Below, in pieces: positions 41,617-50,594 of a stretch of 64,000 nucleotides of DNA. Every line of letters begins with the position of its first letter. The stretch's first letter is position 1. The position numbers were made by a program, and so were the translations under genes. The stretch comes from Schleiferiaceae bacterium. GTDB lineage: Bacteria; Bacteroidota; Bacteroidia; Flavobacteriales; Schleiferiaceae. Location: contig JAGYKI010000011.1 of the NCBI GenBank assembly GCA_018401735.1, positions 1-64,000 on the forward strand. Direction: 5' to 3'. The notes under the pieces were generated by a model that ran no database searches, was not told where the DNA came from, and worked only from the letters and a program-made list of their open reading frames with translations.

Positions 41617-42584
41617 TAATTAGCGGCCTTAAATTTCTTTAACTCTTCCGTTAACCTTGGAACTATTTGAAAAGCATCTCCTACAATGCCATAATCTGCA
41701 GCTTTAAAGAAAGGCGCTTCGGCATCGGAGTTAATCGCTACAATAGTTTTAGATGCACTTACACCCGCTAAATGCTGAATAGCACCGGAAATACCAATAG
41801 CGATATATAAGTTTGGCTTAATAGCGATACCCGTTTGCCCAACGTGTTCGCTATGTGGGCGCCAATCCATATCCGAAACAGGTTTACTACAGGCTGTTCC
41901 CGCTTCTAAAACTTCGGCTAATTCTTCTACCATAGTCCAGTTTTCGGGACCTTTTAAACCACGGCCACCACTAACCACTCTTTCTGCTTCGGGTAAAGGA
42001 ATTTTCCCTTTTACACGGTCTACAGATTCCACTATTACAGTTTTTTCATCTGCGGAAGCAAAAGACGCACTTTCGACATTTACCGCGCCGCTTCCTTCTT
42101 CCAAAGGAATTGAATTGGGCACGAATAGGATAATATTATTGGTTTCTGTGCTACTTAAATCATTGAATCCTTTACCTGAAAAGACGCCGCGCTTAACGGT
42201 TAATGGACTTACATTAGTGGGTAACTCCACTACGTTGCTAAGAAGGGCAGCATTGTGTTTGATACTTAAGGCAGGCGCTAAGGCTTTACCATTAAAGGTG
42301 CCGCTAATAATAATGGTTGAAGCATTATTTTCTTGAGCCAAATGAGCGAACGCTTGGGCATAACGGTTGGCGTCGAAGCTTGCAAGCGCAGCATCATTTA
42401 CATGTAAAACTTTAGATAAACCGTACTTGCCCGCATCTTCGGCTGATTCATTAATAGCGCCGATTACAACACCGATAGCTTCAGTGCCTTGCATATTGGC
42501 AGTTTTAGAAGCATAGAGAGCAGCTTCCCAAGTGTTTTTCTTAAATTGTCCTTCCCAATTTTCGAGGTATACTAATACTGACAT
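41616..42584 (-). CDS. etfA: Electron transfer flavoprotein alpha subunit
   Basis: 322 residues. The C-terminal FAD domain is clear: 'VVSGGRGLKGPENW', 'GQTGIAIKPNLYIAIGISGAIQHLAG' in parts (GQTGIAIKPNLYIA, GISGAIQHLAG) and 'VAINSDAEAPFFKAADYGIVGD'. With EtfB it carries electrons from acyl-CoA and other dehydrogenases to the ETF:quinone oxidoreductase. It follows etfB by 16 bases and couples to the BFN gene. Confidence 0.96.
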   Translation of the reverse strand: MSVLVYLENWEGQFKKNTWEAALYASKTANMQGTEAIGVVIGAINESAEDAGKYGLSKVLHVNDAALASFDANRYAQAFAHLAQENNASTIIISGTFNGKALAPALSIKHNAALLSNVVELPTNVSPLTVKRGVFSGKGFNDLSSTETNNIILFVPNSIPLEEGSGAVNVESASFASADEKTVIVESVDRVKGKIPLPEAERVVSGGRGLKGPENWTMVEELAEVLEAGTACSKPVSDMDWRPHSEHVGQTGIAIKPNLYIAIGISGAIQHLAGVSASKTIVAINSDAEAPFFKAADYGIVGDAFQIVPRLTEELKKFKAAN

Positions 42585-42600
42585 GTTTCTTCTTTTTTAA

Positions 42601-43347
42601 TTAAATCACTTTTGCTTCTTCGTGCAGTAAACGCACTAACTCCGCTACATTATCGGCATCGATCATTTTTACTGCACTTTTAGGTGCAGGTTTAGTAAAG
42701 GCACCGGTGCTTGTTTTGGCAGCAATCTCTTGCGGAGCACGAACATCTAGAGCCTTGCTACGCGCTTGCATGATACCACGCATATTAGGTATACGAAGAT
42801 CTTTTTCTTCTACCAATCCTTTTTGGCCACCCACCACTAAAGGTAAATTAGCTTTAACTTTTTCTTTTCCTCCGTCAATTTCACGAATTAAAGAAGCTTC
42901 ATTGTCGCTAACTTCCATGCCAACGCAAGCATTTACAAAAGGAAGATTTAAAATACTGGCTACCATTCCTGGTACTTGTCCGCCGTTGTAATCGATGGAT
43001 TCACGACCGGCAAGTATTAAATCGTAAGCCCCTTCTTTGGCAACAGCGGCAATTTGTTGGGCTACATAAAACGAGTCGCTTGGATCCGCGTCAACTCTAA
43101 TGGCTGCATCAGCACCGATGGCTAATGCCTTTCTTAGGGTAGGCTCAGTTTCTGCTCTTCCTACATTTAGCACCGTAATTTGGGCGCCTTGCTTTTCTTT
43201 TAACCATACGGCTCTGGTTAAACCAAATTCGTCGTATGGGTTAATTACGAACTGTACCCCATTCTTATCAAATGCACTATTGTCGGCAGTGAAGTTGATT
43301 TTAGAAGTAGTATCGGGCACATGACTAATGCAAACTAATACCTTCAT
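42601..43347 (-). CDS. etfB: Electron transfer flavoprotein beta subunit
   Basis: 248 residues, 'MKVLVCISHVPDTTSKINF' opening, then 'LILAGRESIDYNGGQVPGM', 'LPFVNACVGMEV', and 'LPLVVGGQKGLVEEKDLRIPNMRGIMQAR' in parts, the ETF beta signature. It binds AMP and forms the EtfAB heterodimer. It leads the etfB-etfA-BFN operon and is divergent from pdhB. Confidence 0.96.
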   Translation of the reverse strand: MKVLVCISHVPDTTSKINFTADNSAFDKNGVQFVINPYDEFGLTRAVWLKEKQGAQITVLNVGRAETEPTLRKALAIGADAAIRVDADPSDSFYVAQQIAAVAKEGAYDLILAGRESIDYNGGQVPGMVASILNLPFVNACVGMEVSDNEASLIREIDGGKEKVKANLPLVVGGQKGLVEEKDLRIPNMRGIMQARSKALDVRAPQEIAAKTSTGAFTKPAPKSAVKMIDADNVAELVRLLHEEAKVI

Positions 43348-43423
43348 AATTTATAATATATTCTTTGAGAAGTGATGTGTATAAAGCGCGAAAATAACCA
43401 TAAAAAACCCGCGGACAAAACCT

Positions 43424-43435
43424 TATGCATGCATA
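43424..43435. promoter_or_regulatory. Palindrome between divergent etfB and pdhB
   Basis: TATGCATGCATA is a perfect 12-bp palindrome 77 bases from the etfB ATG and 87 bases from the pdhB ATG. It could be an operator for either gene; no protein can be named. Confidence 0.3.
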
Positions 43436-43493
43436 CTAATTTTTTAATCGTATTTAGATTTACGAAAAAATGAAGTCTTTAGCTCCTAATTAG

Positions 43494-43501
43494 TATTTTT
43501 G
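43494..43501 (+). promoter_or_regulatory. Candidate -7 element of pdhB
   Basis: TATTTTTG matches TAnnTTTG and gives a leader of about 14 bases before ATG 43522. No -33 TTTG at normal spacing. Confidence 0.45.
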
Positions 43502-43521
43502 GCGCCTCAAAAGAATGATCA

Positions 43522-44502
43522 ATGAGTAGAATTATCCAGTTTAGAGAGGCAATTGCTGAAGCGATGAGTGAAGAAATGCGTCGCGACGAGAACATTTATT
43601 TGATGGGTGAGGAAGTGGCCGAGTACAATGGCGCTTACAAAGCTTCGAAAGGAATGCTTGATGAATTTGGCCCTAAGAGGGTTATCGATACTCCAATTGC
43701 AGAATTAGGATTTTCTGGAATCGGCGTGGGGTCTGCCATGAATGGTTTAAGACCGATTATCGAGTTTATGACCTTTAACTTTTCGATGGTTGCCATTGAT
43801 CAGATCATTAACAATGCGGCCAAAATGTATCAAATGAGCGGCGGGCAGCTTAATATCCCCATCGTTTTTAGAGGGCCAACCGCTTCTGCTGGACAGCTTG
43901 GTGCCACCCATAGTCAGGCCTTTGAAAGTTGGTTTGCCAATACTCCGGGTTTAAAAGTGGTAGTGCCTTCTAATCCATACGACGCAAAAGGACTATTAAA
44001 AAGTGCTATTCGCGATAACGATCCGGTAATTTTTATGGAGAGCGAGCAGATGTATGGCGATAAAATGGAAGTGCCGGAAGAAGAATACCTCATTCCTTTA
44101 GGAGTAGCGGATATCCGTCGCGCGGGTGACGATGTTACCATTGTATCTTTTGGGAAAATTATTAAAGAAGCCGATAAAGCAGCCGACGAACTGGCTAAAG
44201 AAGGTATCAGCTGTGAAATTATTGACCTACGTACGGTGCGTCCTATCGATTATGAGGCCGTATTGAAGTCGCTTAAGAAAACAAACCGCATGGTGATCGT
44301 AGAAGAAGCGTGGCCTTTAGGTAATATCTCTACAGAGATTATTACACATTGCCAAGAACATGCTTTTGATTATTTAGATGCTCCAATCATAAGAATTAAC
44401 ACTGCCGATACGCCAATGGCTTATGCTCCAACTTTGGTAAATGAGTTTTTACCCAATGCAGCACGAGTTATTTCCGCAGTAAAAAAAGTAATGTACAAAT
44501 AG
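43522..44502 (+). CDS. pdhB: Pyruvate dehydrogenase E1 component, beta subunit
   Basis: 326 residues: 'FREAIAEAMSEEMRRDENIYLMGEEVAEYNGAY' (here parts EAIAEAMSEEMRRD and MGEEVAEYNGAYK) contains the Glu that activates thiamine diphosphate; 'FRGPTASAGQLGATHSQ' and 'SNPYDAKGLLKSAIRDNDPVIF' follow, with a C-terminal transketolase domain. It is the beta half of a heterotetrameric E1; the alpha subunit and E2 are not in the window. A branched-chain or acetoin E1 beta is possible, but the sequence best fits pyruvate. Confidence 0.92.
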   Translation: MSRIIQFREAIAEAMSEEMRRDENIYLMGEEVAEYNGAYKASKGMLDEFGPKRVIDTPIAELGFSGIGVGSAMNGLRPIIEFMTFNFSMVAIDQIINNAAKMYQMSGGQLNIPIVFRGPTASAGQLGATHSQAFESWFANTPGLKVVVPSNPYDAKGLLKSAIRDNDPVIFMESEQMYGDKMEVPEEEYLIPLGVADIRRAGDDVTIVSFGKIIKEADKAADELAKEGISCEIIDLRTVRPIDYEAVLKSLKKTNRMVIVEEAWPLGNISTEIITHCQEHAFDYLDAPIIRINTADTPMAYAPTLVNEFLPNAARVISAVKKVMYK

Positions 44503-44551
44503 AATAGGGGGTTAAATTTAGTTTTTTAGAGCTAGTCTAATATACTTCAAA

Positions 44552-44589
44552 TTAGCCATTTGGCTAAAAGCTAAATTAATTTACTTTTG
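44552..44589 (+). promoter_or_regulatory. Canonical hppA promoter with an inverted repeat over the -33 element
   Basis: TTTG (44559-44562), 19 bases, TACTTTTG (44582-44589): an exact match to the Bacteroidota consensus. The inverted repeat TTAGCCA-TT-TGGCTAA (44552-44567) covers the -33 element and could be an operator. Confidence 0.75.
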
Positions 44590-44631
44590 CGCCCCTTGTT
44601 AAGAATTTAAATTTTCAATCAACAAACAACT

Positions 44632-47151
44632 ATGAACGATTGGTTAATGTATTTGGTTCCTGCCCTAGGATTGGTAGGAATCTTAGTTATGCTAATGAAA
44701 TCTGCTTGGGTTACTAAACAAGCAGCAGGCGATAAAAAGATGACGGAGTTGGCAGGTTACATTGCGGACGGAGCGATGTCTTTTTTAAAGGCCGAATGGA
44801 AAGTAATGAGCTACTTTGTAGTAATAGCTGCCATTTTGTTAGGATACTCAGGAACCTTAGTAGAGCACTCTAGTCCCATTATCGCCATTGCCTTTGTTAT
44901 TGGTGCTGTGCTTTCTGCTTTGGCAGGATATATCGGGATGCGCATCGCTACAAAATCTAATGTTCGTACTACCGAGGCTGCCCGTACTAGTTTAGTTCAA
45001 GCTTTAAAAGTTTCTTTTACCGGTGGGTCTGTAATGGGTCTTGGTGTAGCGGGATTAGCCGTTCTAGGTTTAGGATCTTTATTTATAGTTTTCTACAACT
45101 ACTTTGTACCAGAAGGGGCTGCTATTAATGGCCCAGAAATGAAAACAGCTATCGAAGTATTGGCGGGTTTCTCCCTAGGTGCGGAGTCTATAGCTCTTTT
45201 TGCTCGCGTAGGAGGTGGTATTTATACTAAAGCAGCGGATGTAGGTGCCGATTTAGTAGGTAAAGTAGAAGCGGGAATTCCCGAAGATGATATTCGAAAC
45301 CCAGCTACTATTGCCGATAACGTAGGTGATAACGTGGGTGATGTGGCTGGTATGGGTGCGGACCTTTTTGGGTCGTATGTGGCCACAATTTTAGCTACCA
45401 TGGTATTAGGTCAAGAAATTGACAGTGCGGACAATTTTGGCGGAATGGCCCCCATTTTATTACCCATGGTAATTGCGGGTTTAGGTCTTATCTTCTCTAT
45501 TATTTCTATGGCTTTCGTGCGCATTAGCAACGAAAACAGCTCAGTTCAAAAGGCCCTAAACATGGGTAACTGGTCTTCTATTATTTTTGTGGTTATCGCT
45601 TCCTATCCGCTTTCTCTGTGGATGTTGCCAGAATCAATGAATTTAAGAGGCTACGAGTTTAGTCCTTTAGATGTGTTCCTTGCAATTTTAGTAGGATCTA
45701 TCGTTGGCGCTTTAATGAGCTTGGTAACAGAGTTTTATACTTCCATGGGCAAGAAGCCAGTAAATTCTATAGTGCAGCAAAGTTCAACGGGACACGCCAC
45801 TAATATTATTGGTGGTTTAGCCATGGGTATGCAGTCTACTGTTATTCCAATTTTAATCTTAGCAGCGGGTATTATTTTCTCTTACTCTTTTGCAGGTTTA
45901 TATGGGGTGGCTATTGCTGCTGCGGGTATGATGGCTACAACAGCTATGCAATTGGCGATTGACGCTTTCGGACCGATTGCAGATAATGCGGGAGGTATTG
46001 CCGAAATGAGCGGATTACCAGAGGAAGTGCGTGGACGTACGGATAATTTAGATGCTGTAGGTAATACTACCGCTGCAACGGGTAAAGGTTTCGCTATTGC
46101 TTCTGCCGCTTTAACCGCTTTGGCTCTTTTCGCCGCTTTCGTTGGTATTGCTGGTATTGATGCCATTGATATTTACAAAGCTCCTGTGTTAGCCATGCTA
46201 TTCGTAGGAGGTATGATTCCATTTATTTTCTCTTCTTTAGCTATTTCGGCAGTAGGGCGTGCAGCAATGGCGATGGTACACGAAGTTCGTCGTCAGTTTA
46301 AAGAGATTCCAGGTATTATGGAATATAAGGCTAAGCCCGAATACGAAAAATGTGTAGAGATTTCTACCAAAGCTTCTATCCGTGAAATGATGCTTCCAGG
46401 CGCGATTGCCTTGGTAACTCCTCTTTTGGTTGGATTTGGATTTTTGGGTGTTTTTGAAGAAACTTCTTCTGCAGAAATGTTAGGAGGTTTATTAGCCGGT
46501 GTAACGGTTAGTGGTGTACTTATGGGTATCTTTCAAAACAATGCCGGTGGTGCTTGGGATAACGCTAAAAAGTCTTTTGAGCAAGGTGTTATGATTGATG
46601 GCAAAATGGAATATAAAGGTTCTGAAGCGCACAAAGCATCAGTAACAGGTGATACCGTTGGTGATCCTTTTAAAGATACTTCTGGCCCTTCGATGAACAT
46701 CTTAATCAAATTAATGTCTATCGTTTCTTTAGTAATCGCGCCTCATATTCACGTGGGTGATTCAAGCAGCAACGCTTATATGGATGAAGTAGTGAAAATT
46801 AGCGCCGGAGAGGTTTACGCCTATGAAGGTACTAATGCGGCTCAAGTAAAGTTTAGTAGTCCTAATAGTGAAATGACAGGGACCATTTCAGCAGAAGCTT
46901 TTAGCTATGACTTCGCTTCAGAAGATAATGTAGTTAACCTACGGATGCAGTTAAATAGTAAACAAACTAGCACTTTGTTAAATTCACAGTTTAATAGTGT
47001 TGAAGTTAGAGCGGAGCAATTGACTTTAGGTGAAAACGGTCTCTTTAAAGGTGAAGCTTTTATTATCCTTGATGGGAATGCAATTCCTTCAATGCTAGGC
47101 ATTAATATAATAAATGAAAAGAAAATTTTAGCAAGTCTTAGTATGAACTAG
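44632..47151 (+). CDS. hppA: Membrane pyrophosphatase (K+-dependent, ion-pumping) with C-terminal extension
   Basis: 839 residues and about 16 membrane helices. Active-site acids are in '[18 protein letters not shown]' (Asp203, Asp207, Lys211, Glu213) and '[17 protein letters not shown]' (Asp229, 233, 237, 243). Ala481 in '[10 protein letters not shown]' marks the K+-dependent group, which pumps Na+ and sometimes H+ using pyrophosphate. After the last helix ('LVIAPHIHV', about 700-708) comes a soluble, beta-rich tail of about 130 residues, not part of the core enzyme and predicted extracytoplasmic. A consensus promoter and a terminator make it a single-gene unit. Confidence 0.94.
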   Translation: MNDWLMYLVPALGLVGILVMLMKSAWVTKQAAGDKKMTELAGYIADGAMSFLKAEWKVMSYFVVIAAILLGYSGTLVEHSSPIIAIAFVIGAVLSALAGYIGMRIATKSNVRTTEAARTSLVQALKVSFTGGSVMGLGVAGLAVLGLGSLFIVFYNYFVPEGAAINGPEMKTAIEVLAGFSLGAESIALFARVGGGIYTKAADVGADLVGKVEAGIPEDDIRNPATIADNVGDNVGDVAGMGADLFGSYVATILATMVLGQEIDSADNFGGMAPILLPMVIAGLGLIFSIISMAFVRISNENSSVQKALNMGNWSSIIFVVIASYPLSLWMLPESMNLRGYEFSPLDVFLAILVGSIVGALMSLVTEFYTSMGKKPVNSIVQQSSTGHATNIIGGLAMGMQSTVIPILILAAGIIFSYSFAGLYGVAIAAAGMMATTAMQLAIDAFGPIADNAGGIAEMSGLPEEVRGRTDNLDAVGNTTAATGKGFAIASAALTALALFAAFVGIAGIDAIDIYKAPVLAMLFVGGMIPFIFSSLAISAVGRAAMAMVHEVRRQFKEIPGIMEYKAKPEYEKCVEISTKASIREMMLPGAIALVTPLLVGFGFLGVFEETSSAEMLGGLLAGVTVSGVLMGIFQNNAGGAWDNAKKSFEQGVMIDGKMEYKGSEAHKASVTGDTVGDPFKDTSGPSMNILIKLMSIVSLVIAPHIHVGDSSSNAYMDEVVKISAGEVYAYEGTNAAQVKFSSPNSEMTGTISAEAFSYDFASEDNVVNLRMQLNSKQTSTLLNSQFNSVEVRAEQLTLGENGLFKGEAFIILDGNAIPSMLGINIINEKKILASLSMN

Positions 47152-47176
47152 GAATGGTTAAAATAAATTAGTATCC

Positions 47177-47209
47177 AGAGGCCGTCTAGTATAGATGGCC
47201 TCTTTTTTT
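47177..47209 (+). terminator. Intrinsic terminator after hppA
   Basis: AGAGGCC-G-TCTA pairs with TAGA-T-GGCCTCT (one G-T pair) around a 3-base loop, then seven T. Confidence 0.88.
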
Positions 47210-47388
47210 GGTCCATGTCCATGGTTCCGCAAAGCTTCGTCTATAGCAAAACAGGGTAATTTTTTTTCACTGCGGTAGATGCGGTCTAATAAAAGTCCTC
47301 GATTTTAAATTTCGCTTCTTCCTCAACTCTCAATCAATTATTTATAAGAGCTCTAAAGCCGAATTTCAAGACTAATTTTAGGGTAAGG

Positions 47389-47556
47389 GACCCGCAGAGC
47401 CCGCGGCAGGGATTGTAGTGTAAAGCCCGCAGCCTTAATGCCCCAGCGCAATGCTGTGGCAGGCGACCAAAGGAAGCCTAGCGGCAGTATATGCAGCTGG
47501 GCGTATTAGGGCGAGGACTTGGAGCAAAAAGCCCGGTTGCCGCCCAAATAAAAAAA
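47389..47556. repeat. GC-rich structured intergenic element
   Basis: In the 356 bases between the hppA terminator and the deoxynucleoside kinase gene there is no credible reading frame. The first part is AT-rich; 47389-47556 is strikingly GC-rich for this genome. It contains two related blocks in direct orientation, AGGGATTGTAGTGTAAAGCC (from 47408) and AGGACTTGGAGCAAAAAGCC (from 47514), each followed by CG and a GC-rich pairable arm, and ends in TTGCCGCCC before an A run. From memory, similar blocks recur between genes in many Bacteroidota genomes. Could be a repeat family, a ncRNA or a terminator-like structure; strand unknown. Confidence 0.55.
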
Positions 47557-47565
47557 ATCAGATTT

Positions 47566-48180
47566 TTAAAATAAGCCGTTAAGCTCGGCGTCGATATTAT
47601 TGATGATTTTACCTAAATCTTCTGGGTTGTTGGCGAATTTATTTTCGTCTACATTGATAATTAGTAAGTTACCTTTATCGTAGCCTGAAATCCACGCTTC
47701 ATAGCGCTCGTTGAGGCGGCTGAGGTAATCGATGCGAATATTGTTTTCATAATCGCGGCCGCGCTTCTGAATTTGGTCCACCAAAGTGGGAATGGAGGCA
47801 CGCAAGTAGATTAGTAAATCGGGGGCTTCCACGAAGGAATCCATAAGTTCGAAAAGCGAAAGGTAGTTTTCAAAATCACGGCTTGGCATGAGGCCCATGG
47901 CGTGTAAGTTGGGGGCGAAAATGTGGGCATCTTCGTAAATCGTTCGATCTTGAATGATGCTTTTTCCAGTTTCACGGATTTCCTTAACCTGACGAAAACG
48001 GCTATTTAGGAAGAAGATTTGCAAGTTAAAAGACCAGCGCTGCATTTCGCGGTAAAAATCATCGAGATAGGGATTGTCTTCTACATCTTCAAAGTGGGGT
48101 GTCCACTTGTAGTGCTTTGCTAGTAAGCGTGTTAAGGTAGTTTTCCCTGAGCCAATGTTCCCTGAAATTGCAATGTGCAT
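47566..48180 (-). CDS. Deoxynucleoside kinase (first of two)
   Basis: 204 residues. The P-loop GNIGSGKTT is at 7-15, 'EDVEDNPYLDDFY' follows the substrate site, 'IIQDRTIYEDAHIFA' holds the DRS-like/E-D motif (here DRT) and 'IQKRGRDYEN' the lid arginines. It phosphorylates deoxynucleosides for salvage; base preference is not predictable. A -7 match TAGCTTTG lies on the minus strand at 48202-48209. A paralogue with differing motifs is at 55310-55936. Confidence 0.93.
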   Translation of the reverse strand: MHIAISGNIGSGKTTLTRLLAKHYKWTPHFEDVEDNPYLDDFYREMQRWSFNLQIFFLNSRFRQVKEIRETGKSIIQDRTIYEDAHIFAPNLHAMGLMPSRDFENYLSLFELMDSFVEAPDLLIYLRASIPTLVDQIQKRGRDYENNIRIDYLSRLNERYEAWISGYDKGNLLIINVDENKFANNPEDLGKIINNIDAELNGLF

Positions 48181-48201
48181 AGTTGTTTTTTAATAAGCTC
48201 A

Positions 48202-48209
48202 CAAAGCTA
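48202..48209 (-). promoter_or_regulatory. Candidate -7 element of the first deoxynucleoside kinase gene
   Basis: TAGCTTTG on the minus strand matches TAnnTTTG, giving a leader of about 15-20 bases. -33 not clear. Confidence 0.4.
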
Positions 48210-48244
48210 AGTTTTTCGGCTAAAATATCGGCTATTGTAAGGCG

Positions 48245-49045
48245 CTATTCGAGCTTATAAAGGTAGAGCATACCCGCTTTCCATAAATAAAGCGAGCGGC
48301 TGTGTAAAATGATGCGTTTGATACCGGCTTGCGGGCAGATTAGGTTTTGTCTTTGGCCGGTATTAACTGAGATGAGGCTTAATATTCCACTTTCGCTGAG
48401 GCAGATGAGTAAGTCATTATTAAAATCGGCATCAATTAATGTTTCGGTAAAGGGAATTTTTTTTTGGAAAGCGGCTAAAGCATCGAAAAGTAAAAATCCA
48501 CTTTGAGGAAGATGGAGGATTTGGTAATTGAAGCTGCTTAATAAGAGGGAAGGGCGACTGGAGCTAGTACTAATTTGGTTAATGGTAGGACTAAAATTCA
48601 GGAGTTTTTCGGAGTCGGGATCATAAATGCTAAGGCGATCGCTTACCTGATCGTAGATGAGTATTTGATTTTGAGTGGTATAGCTAACTAAACTAGGGTC
48701 GATAAAGCCAGCATCGAGAAGGTTTATACTGCGACTAAAATTTAGGCGGTTATCGAGAATTTGGAGGGTATTAAAATCGGTATAATAAAGGAGCGGCTGC
48801 AAGGGGTTAATTAGCGTGAAAAAACTTATTGAGCCTAAGCGCGGATCACTGTAGCTGTAGTTTTGCTGGCCTTTTACGGGATGTTTAATAATCTCATTGC
48901 CTTTTATATAGTAGATGTTTCCAAAGGGATCTACTTTTAAATCATCGACAGCCGGTATGACCTCGCTGCTAATTAATTTTAACTGCAAGGCTTGTCCAAA
49001 TAGGGCTGAGTTGATAAATAGAAAAAGCACTAGTGCAACCCGCAT
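48245..49045 (-). CDS. Exported beta-propeller-like protein of unknown function
   Basis: 266 residues with a signal peptide (MRVALVLFLFINSALFGQA). The rest is repeating short beta strands such as 'VDDLKVDPFGNIYYIKGNEI', 'LLYYTDFNTLQILDNRL' and 'ILIYDQVSDRLSIYDP', spaced like blades of a small propeller. I do not recognise a named family. It is coupled to the upstream GH3-family gene by TAATG, so the two are made together; the reason is unknown. Confidence 0.7.
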   Translation of the reverse strand: MRVALVLFLFINSALFGQALQLKLISSEVIPAVDDLKVDPFGNIYYIKGNEIIKHPVKGQQNYSYSDPRLGSISFFTLINPLQPLLYYTDFNTLQILDNRLNFSRSINLLDAGFIDPSLVSYTTQNQILIYDQVSDRLSIYDPDSEKLLNFSPTINQISTSSSRPSLLLSSFNYQILHLPQSGFLLFDALAAFQKKIPFTETLIDADFNNDLLICLSESGILSLISVNTGQRQNLICPQAGIKRIILHSRSLYLWKAGMLYLYKLE

Positions 49046-50559
49046 TAGTCGTTTAATTTTAAAAGTTCATCCATATGCTCTCGGCTATTACTAAGGCGCG
49101 GAACTTTGTTTTGGCCTCCTAATTTTCCTTTGGTACTAAGCCAGTGGTAAAACAGTCCTGGGCGCGCTTCCATAAGTTCGAGGCTAGTAAGGGCCAGACC
49201 TTTGTAGCGTTTGGCTTCGTAGTCGCTATTGATATTGCAAATGGCTTTGTCTAAATCGGCAGCGAATTCTGCTTGATTAGCCGGGGCTTTACTCCACTCA
49301 ATGAGCCATTGGTGCGCCCCTTTATTTTTGCCTTCCATAAAAATAGGTGCAACAGTAAAATCTAGCACTTGGCAATTATGTTTTTCACAACTCTGTTTGA
49401 GGGCTTTTTCGGCATTTTCAATGATGAGCTCTTCGCCAAAAACATTAATGAAGTGCTTGGTACGGCCGGTAATTTTAAAACGATAAGGCGAGGTATAGGT
49501 GAAGCGAATCGTATCACCAATAATATAGCGCCACAAACCGGCATTGGATGTAATAACTACGGCATAATTGGGGCCGATTTCTACTTCGCTTAAGCCTATG
49601 GTTTTAGACTGGGTTCCTTGGTATTGGTCCATCGGGATAAACTCGAAGTAGATGCCATAATCGAGCATTAAAAGCATTTCGCTACTGTCTTTTTGGTCTT
49701 GGATGCCAAAGAAGCCTTCCGAGGCATTATAGGTTTCGAGGTAGTTAATGTCTTTGCCAATAATTTCGCGGTACTGCTCGCGGTAGGGTTCGAAGTTTAC
49801 CCCACCGTGCATGTAGAGTTCCAAATTAGGCCATATTTCGGCAATGGTTTTCTTGCCACTTAATTCTAAAACTCGCTGCAGGAGTACAAGCATCCAGGAA
49901 GGAACACCTGCGAGACTGGTTACATCTTCGCGCATGGAGGTAGTTGCCATGGCAACAATTTTCGCCTCCCACTCCGTCATTAAACTAATTTTATTGTTGG
50001 GCGTACTGCGCATTTCCACCCAGAAGGGAAGGTTTTCGATAATAATCCCAGAAACGTCACCGTAGTAGCTTTGTAATTCCTGGTTATCAAGAAAAGTACT
50101 GCCACCCATGCGAAGGTTCATCCCGTCGAAAACCATGGTTTCGGGGTTTAGATTGCAGTAAATACTCAGTAGATCTTTACCACCTTTAAAATGGCAGTCT
50201 TCTATCGCTTCCTCGCTAACGGGAATAAATTTGCTTTTACTATTGGTGGTGCCGCTAGATTTAGCAAACCATTTCACTTCTCCTGGCCAAAAAATATTTT
50301 GTTCCCCTTGGCGGAGACGATTTACATCCGCTTCAATGTCTTCGTAAAAATGGAGGGGAACCCTTTCTTTAAAGGTGTCGATGGAAGAAATATCTTTAAA
50401 GCCGTATTTTTTACCGAACTCTGTATTGGTTGCCGTGCTTATCAATTCTATCAATAACTCGCTCTGCACTTCATGGGGATACTTCATGAAAAGTTCTAGC
50501 TGGTGAAAGCGCTTTTTCATACGCCAACTTAAAAATGAATTTACTAGTGCAAGCTTCAT
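49045..50559 (-). CDS. GH3 family acyl-adenylate-forming protein
   Basis: 504 residues. 'WFAKSSGTTNSKSKFIPVS' is the ATP/AMP-binding P-loop of GH3 enzymes; 'YNASEGFFGIQ' and 'LWRYIIGDTIRFT' are further adenylate-forming motifs, and 'FKITGRTKHFINVFGEELI' matches the hinge. Plant GH3 proteins conjugate amino acids to jasmonate or auxin; bacterial members have unknown acid substrates. It heads a two-gene operon with the exported propeller-like protein and is divergent from DUF2797. Confidence 0.9.
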   Translation of the reverse strand: MKLALVNSFLSWRMKKRFHQLELFMKYPHEVQSELLIELISTATNTEFGKKYGFKDISSIDTFKERVPLHFYEDIEADVNRLRQGEQNIFWPGEVKWFAKSSGTTNSKSKFIPVSEEAIEDCHFKGGKDLLSIYCNLNPETMVFDGMNLRMGGSTFLDNQELQSYYGDVSGIIIENLPFWVEMRSTPNNKISLMTEWEAKIVAMATTSMREDVTSLAGVPSWMLVLLQRVLELSGKKTIAEIWPNLELYMHGGVNFEPYREQYREIIGKDINYLETYNASEGFFGIQDQKDSSEMLLMLDYGIYFEFIPMDQYQGTQSKTIGLSEVEIGPNYAVVITSNAGLWRYIIGDTIRFTYTSPYRFKITGRTKHFINVFGEELIIENAEKALKQSCEKHNCQVLDFTVAPIFMEGKNKGAHQWLIEWSKAPANQAEFAADLDKAICNINSDYEAKRYKGLALTSLELMEARPGLFYHWLSTKGKLGGQNKVPRLSNSREHMDELLKLND

Positions 50560-50594
50560 AGGAACAACTAATTTAGCGATACAAATTTTAGAAT

